A stretch of 23,717 nt of DNA from positions 1 to 23,717 of the forward strand of contig JBBTRU010000045.1 of NCBI GenBank assembly GCA_038065015.1, read 5' to 3'. A program made the translations under genes and the position numbers. The notes under the pieces were generated by a model. The model was not told where the DNA came from, did no database searches, and was given only the letters and a program-made list of their open reading frames with translations. This document shows, one piece after another, positions 20,778 through 23,717 of this stretch (position 1 is its first letter; each line of letters opens with the position of its first letter). Source of the DNA: CAIPSZ01 sp038065015. Its GTDB lineage: Bacteria; Patescibacteriota; Patescibacteriia; PEXW01.

Positions 20778-21380
20778 GTGCCAGAAAAAACAGTTCAGGA
20801 AGTTGAAGTACACCGAACGATTATTATCCAAGGCGTTGGTTCCATTGCCGACCTACTCCAGTTTCAGGAAAACCCGGCAAGCGCAAAAGTTCTTATTGCC
20901 CAGCGTTGCCCGGGAATATACGACGGCGGGCGGTGGGAAGTGATTGGCGGGAAAAAGGAACCAGGCGACCTTTCGCGTTTCGAGACGATTTTTCGAGAGG
21001 TTGCAGAAGAAAGCGGTCTTCGTGTGGTATCCACCCTGGATCCGAAGACTTTGCACTTTAAGAAAGTGGACAACCCGACGCCGCTCATCATCCTGCCGAA
21101 ACGACGCTTTCGGGAAGATATCGGAAATCCGAATACGGATACGACCGGTACCTACCAAGTGCATTTTCACCTGGGCAATGTTGCGCCTTTTGAAGAGCGG
21201 GACATTTGCCTCAACCCCAAGGAGCACATGCAGTGTAGGTGCGCCAATCTGGACACGCTCTACGAGATGCGGAAGAACAATGAGCTCCGCGGTAGCACCC
21301 TTGTGGCGCTTTGGAAATTGCATGAAGTAGCATTACCGGAAATTTTTAGCCGGCTTACCAGACGAATATCAAAAGCCTAG
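20778..21380 (+). CDS. NUDIX hydrolase family protein
   Basis: It probably hydrolyses a nucleoside diphosphate-linked substrate; the substrate is unknown. It has 200 residues. The GTG start is chosen because GGAGG (20767-20771) lies 6 nt upstream. The fold begins with VEVHRTIIIQGVG and KVLIAQRCPG, then WEVIGGKKEPGD and REVAEESGL (57-81). The Nudix box departs from G-x5-E-x7-REUxEExGU: Asp64 replaces the first Glu and the following spacer has one extra residue, while Arg73-Glu74 and Glu77-Glu78, the main metal ligands, are kept. The C-terminal ~90 residues add strands and helices (YQVHFHLGNV...). A strong promoter, SD and terminator make it a self-contained unit. Confidence 0.88.
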   Translation: MPEKTVQEVEVHRTIIIQGVGSIADLLQFQENPASAKVLIAQRCPGIYDGGRWEVIGGKKEPGDLSRFETIFREVAEESGLRVVSTLDPKTLHFKKVDNPTPLIILPKRRFREDIGNPNTDTTGTYQVHFHLGNVAPFEERDICLNPKEHMQCRCANLDTLYEMRKNNELRGSTLVALWKLHEVALPEIFSRLTRRISKA

Positions 21381-21407
21381 CGCTCAAAAACCCAGTATTG
21401 GACATTC

Positions 21408-21443
21408 TACCCGCTGATCATCAATCGGCGGGTAATTTTTTTT
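21408..21443 (+). terminator. intrinsic terminator
   Basis: TACCCGC (21408-21414) pairs with GCGGGTA (21428-21434), with possible inner TGAT/ATCA pairing, followed by A and eight Ts. Confidence 0.88.
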
Positions 21444-21462
21444 GCCGAACGGTTTTCTCCGC

Positions 21463-21468
21463 TATACT
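21463..21468 (+). promoter_or_regulatory. -10 hexamer TATACT for the M23 peptidase gene
   Basis: TATACT ends 10 nt before the ATG at 21479; no SD. The predicted leader is about 4 nt. A weak TTGCCG -35 is only 15 nt upstream of the hexamer. Confidence 0.5.
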
Positions 21469-21478
21469 CTATGCCACC

Positions 21479-22093
21479 ATGTCGCACCATTTCCAAACAG
21501 TAGTTAGAAGCTTGGTCGTCCTAACCATTGTGTCAGGCTTTGGTCTGCATAGCGCTGCGCAGGCTCAGGCGGCAAGTGTGGTGTATCCACTGAATAACTT
21601 TACGACCCGCATTACCAAGAAGCCGTTTGCCAAGTACATCACGCCCAAGACTTCACCCATCCAGCCCGAGAAGTTCCAGGGCTACCACACGGGTGCCGAT
21701 GCCGAGACCACGGCAAAAGAGAAGAACGCCACAATCCCGGTGTACAGCATTGCTGCGGGAAAAGTTCTTTTCGTAGGTTACGTGAACGGCTACGGCGGCG
21801 TCATCATTATTCGCCACACCATTGGCAAAGAAACCGTGACCGCGCTGTACGGTCACATTCGCTTAGCCTCGACAGACGTAAAAAAGAACAGCACGGTAAA
21901 GGCGGGACAGAAAATTTCCATTTTGGGTAAAGGCTTTTCTAGTGAAACGAGCGGCGAGCGCAAGCACTTGCACTTTGGGTTGCTCAAAGGTACCAACTAC
22001 AGCTACCGGGGCTACGTGACGTACAAGAGTTCGCTGGGCAGCTGGCTAGACCCCGTGGCCTGGCTCAAGGCGCACAAGGCCGTGGCACCGTAG
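21479..22093 (+). CDS. exported M23-family metallopeptidase (LytM domain)
   Basis: This zinc endopeptidase is predicted to cut peptidoglycan crosslinks in the envelope. From ATG 21479 it has 204 residues. A signal peptide is clear: basic start, hydrophobic SLVVLTIVSGFGL, cleavage after AQAQA or nearby (about 28-32). The M23 ligands are complete: H70-x3-D74 in GYHTGADAE, H126 in LYGHIRL, and H163-L-H165. The VYSIAAGKVLFVGYVNGYGGVIIIRH core is typical. The upstream in-frame codons from 21398 lie in the preceding terminator and were excluded. With PBP1A in the same window it provides the breaking side of wall growth, though they are not co-transcribed. No SD; TATACT lies 10 nt upstream. Confidence 0.92.
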   Translation: MSHHFQTVVRSLVVLTIVSGFGLHSAAQAQAASVVYPLNNFTTRITKKPFAKYITPKTSPIQPEKFQGYHTGADAETTAKEKNATIPVYSIAAGKVLFVGYVNGYGGVIIIRHTIGKETVTALYGHIRLASTDVKKNSTVKAGQKISILGKGFSSETSGERKHLHFGLLKGTNYSYRGYVTYKSSLGSWLDPVAWLKAHKAVAP

Positions 22094-22102
22094 CCGGCGG
22101 GT

Positions 22103-22137
22103 AAAAAAACCGTGTCTGCGTGTGCAGAGGCACGGTT
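22103..22137 (-). terminator. intrinsic terminator for the minus-strand 117-aa gene
   Basis: AACCGTG (22108-22114) pairs with CACGGTT (22131-22137) with inner CTGC/GCAG. On the minus strand the hairpin runs into seven Ts (22109-22103). It may also slow plus-strand transcription from the M23 gene, though that side lacks a T run. Confidence 0.8.
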
Positions 22138-22148
22138 ATGTGCAGTCG

Positions 22149-22502
22149 CTACCATATTTTTCGCACTCCCGAGAGAATATCTGTCAGGAATTTTTCAAAA
22201 TGTGGTGTGGACAACGTAGCAATATTGTACCGATGAATATGTGTGCGAGTACGCTCGCGCATGTCCTTCGTTCTTGGAACCCTTCTCATTTTTGAATGCG
22301 CTCGGTTGTACTCCCGCTGATACTCTTTTGCTTTCTCTCTGTTAGTACGGTAGTACACTCTTTGGTATAACCTATGCCGTTGTACTGGCGCCATTGCCAG
22401 CCAGTCATCTAATGTGACCCCTGGCGCATTTGCCTTTATGGATGTTTCATATGTTTGGCGTAAACGCGCTAAGCTATTGGGATTACGTTTTGCACAGAGC
22501 AT
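22149..22502 (-). CDS. hypothetical basic protein (117 aa)
   Basis: Not recognised. The ATG has a very strong SD, GAGGAGGG, 3-4 nt upstream, and a good promoter. The protein is Arg/Lys/Tyr-rich, with LARLRQTYETSIKANAPGVTLDDWLAMAPVQRHRLYQRVYY, then NREKAKEYQREYNRAHSKMRR, a charged helix of the sort found beside HNH-type or nucleic-acid-binding modules, and a C-terminal helix (HFEKFLTDILSGVRKIW). No catalytic His-Asn-His set can be assigned. It is less GC-rich than the core genes and probably acquired. Confidence 0.75.
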   Translation of the reverse strand: MLCAKRNPNSLARLRQTYETSIKANAPGVTLDDWLAMAPVQRHRLYQRVYYRTNREKAKEYQREYNRAHSKMRRVPRTKDMRERTRTHIHRYNIATLSTPHFEKFLTDILSGVRKIW

Positions 22503-22539
22503 TTTCCCTCCTCGTTTTTTGTGTATTTATCTATTTCAA

Positions 22540-22568
22540 AGCCTATCCCTTTGTTTTATTGGGGTCAA
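22540..22568 (-). promoter_or_regulatory. promoter TTGACC-N17-TAGGCT
   Basis: On the minus strand TTGACC (22568-22563), 17-nt spacer, TAGGCT (22545-22540), for the gene starting at 22502. It is the third use of TAGGCT as -10 in the window. Confidence 0.7.
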
Positions 22569-22810
22569 ATATATTGCATAAAAGTTTGTTGATGGTAGCG
22601 CTCGTGCGCGCGAATTGGCTACCACTCGTTCAAAGCCTTAAAGAATGGCTAGCTTTTGGCTCCGAAGTCCAGGGCATAGCAAAACAGCCTGTTTTTGTAG
22701 AGCTTAATTGATTTACCATCAATCCCTTCCCTGAATGGAATTAGATTCTATGAGTCTTTATCACCACCCCAAGAGTGAAGGCCGCCCTGTTAAACAACGA
22801 ATATCAGTGT
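22569..22810. other. intergenic region with inverted repeats
   Basis: No convincing gene. TGGTAGC (22593-22599) and GCTACCA (22618-22624) form a perfect 7-bp stem around 18 nt. TTGATGGTA (22589-22597) and TACCATCAA (22714-22722) are a perfect 9-bp inverted pair 116 nt apart, sharing bases with the first stem, so two alternative folds are possible. A 22-codon frame (from 22750) ends at the start of the next gene and contains YHHPKS, resembling the YHPKGV end of that gene. Confidence 0.4.
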
Positions 22811-23086
22811 ATGGCTAAAACCGCTGGTTCTTGGAGACCAGGTACGTCAGGGAACCCCCAGGGCCGTCCTGTGAGTCCCGTTGTTCAAGAGATGCGTACT
22901 GCCCTTGCAGCTGTTCAGAAAGGCAAGAAGCGGACGCTCCTAGAGCATTTTTTTGAACGCGCCTACAAAGACAACCGTGTCCTCATTGCAGCGATGAAGA
23001 AACTCCTGCCCGACCTCGCTAACGTGGAGCTTGAGACTCAAGCTGAAGAATTCCGAATAATTATTTACCACCCCAAAGGAGTGTAG
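22811..23086 (+). CDS. DUF5681-like small protein (91 aa)
   Basis: The N terminus WRPGTSGNPQGRPVSP (about 8-23) is the DUF5681-type signature (FKPGqSGNPkGRP), found in phage- and element-encoded small proteins often near terminase genes; its biochemical role is not established. The rest is helical (VVQEMRTALAAVQKGKKRTLLEHFFERAYKDNRVLIAAMKKLLPDL) with a short beta end (FRIIIYHPKGV). ATG 22811 is chosen because the signature follows directly; no SD is visible, and a GTG at 22775 is an alternative. No terminase large subunit or other phage gene is visible here, so it is an isolated marker of mobile DNA. Confidence 0.75.
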   Translation: MAKTAGSWRPGTSGNPQGRPVSPVVQEMRTALAAVQKGKKRTLLEHFFERAYKDNRVLIAAMKKLLPDLANVELETQAEEFRIIIYHPKGV

Positions 23087-23103
23087 CCCTCGTCTTGGTG
23101 ACG

Positions 23104-23589
23104 TTAACCTCGATAGGTTGCCTTCACTCGCTTTGATGCAGACAAGTACAACAGCCAAATTATTCCGTAGACTAAGCCACGTGCGGAATCAGTCATCGCT
23201 CCCTCAAGTGCATACGGGTCTTGAGAAATGACTATAAGCATTATTGTGCTCACCACTACAACCGCCGCTAGGTAAAATTTTGCGTGCTTTACAGCAGCCG
23301 GTTGCTTTTTTGAAAGCATATACCCTACGTACAGACCATATGCACCCAACGCAATATCAATGAGACCCAAAGGGACAAAATCTATAAGAGACGTGACAAT
23401 ATTTATGGCCGAACTAATGAAGATGCCTAATATAAACAGAGCTAACCATCCACTAACCCCAACTAAATTTTTATTCGGCACTGGGTTAGTGTTTGTTACT
23501 TTGCTCACGACCTCAGCTATCGTAGCACCGCAGTGAGTGCAAAATTTTACTGCACCACTATTTTCTTTTCCGCAGTTGGGGCAATACAT
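23104..23589 (-). CDS. zinc-ribbon membrane protein, DUF2569-like (161 aa)
   Basis: A zinc ribbon opens the protein (C3-x2-C6 ... C17-x2-C20, YCPNCGKENSGAVKFCTHCG), followed by a Thr/Asn/Pro linker and several membrane helices: VSGWLALFILGIFISSAINIV (about 43-65), a pair near 75-95, KFYLAAVVVVSTIMLIVI (about 103-120) and GLVYGIIWLLYLSASKRVKATY at the end. GVSGWLALF and the closing SxSKRVK are typical of DUF2569 membrane proteins. The start at 23589 (MYCPNCG) is preferred to 23661 since zinc-ribbon proteins begin this way. No SD is seen. Its function is unknown; it belongs to the AT-richer accessory end of the window. Confidence 0.85.
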   Translation of the reverse strand: MYCPNCGKENSGAVKFCTHCGATIAEVVSKVTNTNPVPNKNLVGVSGWLALFILGIFISSAINIVTSLIDFVPLGLIDIALGAYGLYVGYMLSKKQPAAVKHAKFYLAAVVVVSTIMLIVISQDPYALEGAMTDSARGLVYGIIWLLYLSASKRVKATYRG

Positions 23590-23717
23590 AGAAGCATTAA
23601 ATAAATTCGAGTGAGCTAATAAATTTATCGTAATCCGTTTGGCTGAAAGTACCACCCGCATTGCTGACCCCTAGACCATAATATTTGTGGTCAATTAGAA
23701 TGTTACGCCCATGAATC
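23590..23717. other. window-edge upstream region of the DUF2569-like gene
   Basis: No gene start is visible. GACCA (23674-23678) and TGGTC (23688-23692) form a short inverted repeat around an AT-rich centre; on the minus strand TTGACC overlaps this repeat and could be a -35, but no well-spaced -10 follows. Confidence 0.3.

Noticed and set aside
22430..22711. 93-codon plus-strand frame with hydrophobic stretches
   Set aside because: It overlaps the SD, promoter and start of the well-supported minus-strand gene and has no start signal of its own.
1..23717. tRNA, rRNA, tmRNA, CRISPR arrays or known riboswitches
   Set aside because: I looked for cloverleaf-type sequences, regularly spaced repeats and familiar riboswitch cores in all gaps and saw none.

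Overview
The window reads as a compact bacterial chromosome segment around the replication origin. It most resembles a Patescibacteria/CPR-type organism (Parcubacteria-like). The reasons are that core genes start with no Shine-Dalgarno (SD) sequence and a -10 hexamer only 5-11 nt before ATG, that a type IV pilus ATPase is present, that many tiny unassigned genes sit between core genes, and that one fragment (18393-18623) resembles a domain I recall from Parcubacteria. TGA is used as a normal stop (gspE, yidD), so I see no recoding. The lineage is inference.

Layout. 1-4383: the 3' part of an (alpha/alpha)6-barrel glycosidase-like gene and a class A penicillin-binding protein. 4386-5690: three consecutive one-gene units, each with promoter, SD and terminator, encoding 107-130 aa proteins whose strand/helix pattern suggests degenerate receiver (CheY-like) folds. 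5686-8728: dnaN and dnaA on the minus strand, with origin elements on both sides of dnaA, then rpmH leading the plus-strand operon rpmH-rnpA-yidD-yidC-PRC-barrel gene (to 10415). 10408-13970: tsaE (minus), a DHH-family protein with damaged catalytic motifs, and the pilus ATPase gene gspE/pilB. 13971-15298: small unknown genes around a divergent regulatory region packed with palindromes. 15301-17880: valS, carrying an in-frame palindromic repeat insertion. 17941-19682: accessory genes, a gene remnant, and a small gene bracketed by two copies of the tsaD 3' end. 19680-22093: tsaD (minus), a divergent NUDIX gene and an exported M23 peptidase. 22103-23717: a visibly AT-richer accessory end with a small basic protein, a DUF5681-like protein and a zinc-ribbon/DUF2569 membrane protein.

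How it fits together. The core supplies replication initiation (DnaA, DnaN, oriC), membrane-protein insertion (YidC/YidD), ribosome and tRNA functions (L34, RnpA, ValS, TsaD/TsaE for t6A) and wall building or remodelling (PBP1A, M23). The accessory genes follow a different rule set: TTGAC-type -35 boxes, clear -10 boxes, strong SDs and their own terminators. Several look like self-contained modules inserted between core genes. The most striking observations are the duplicated tsaD 3' end around a 431-bp module, a DnaA-trio-like unwinding element before dnaN, and the two classes of translation start.
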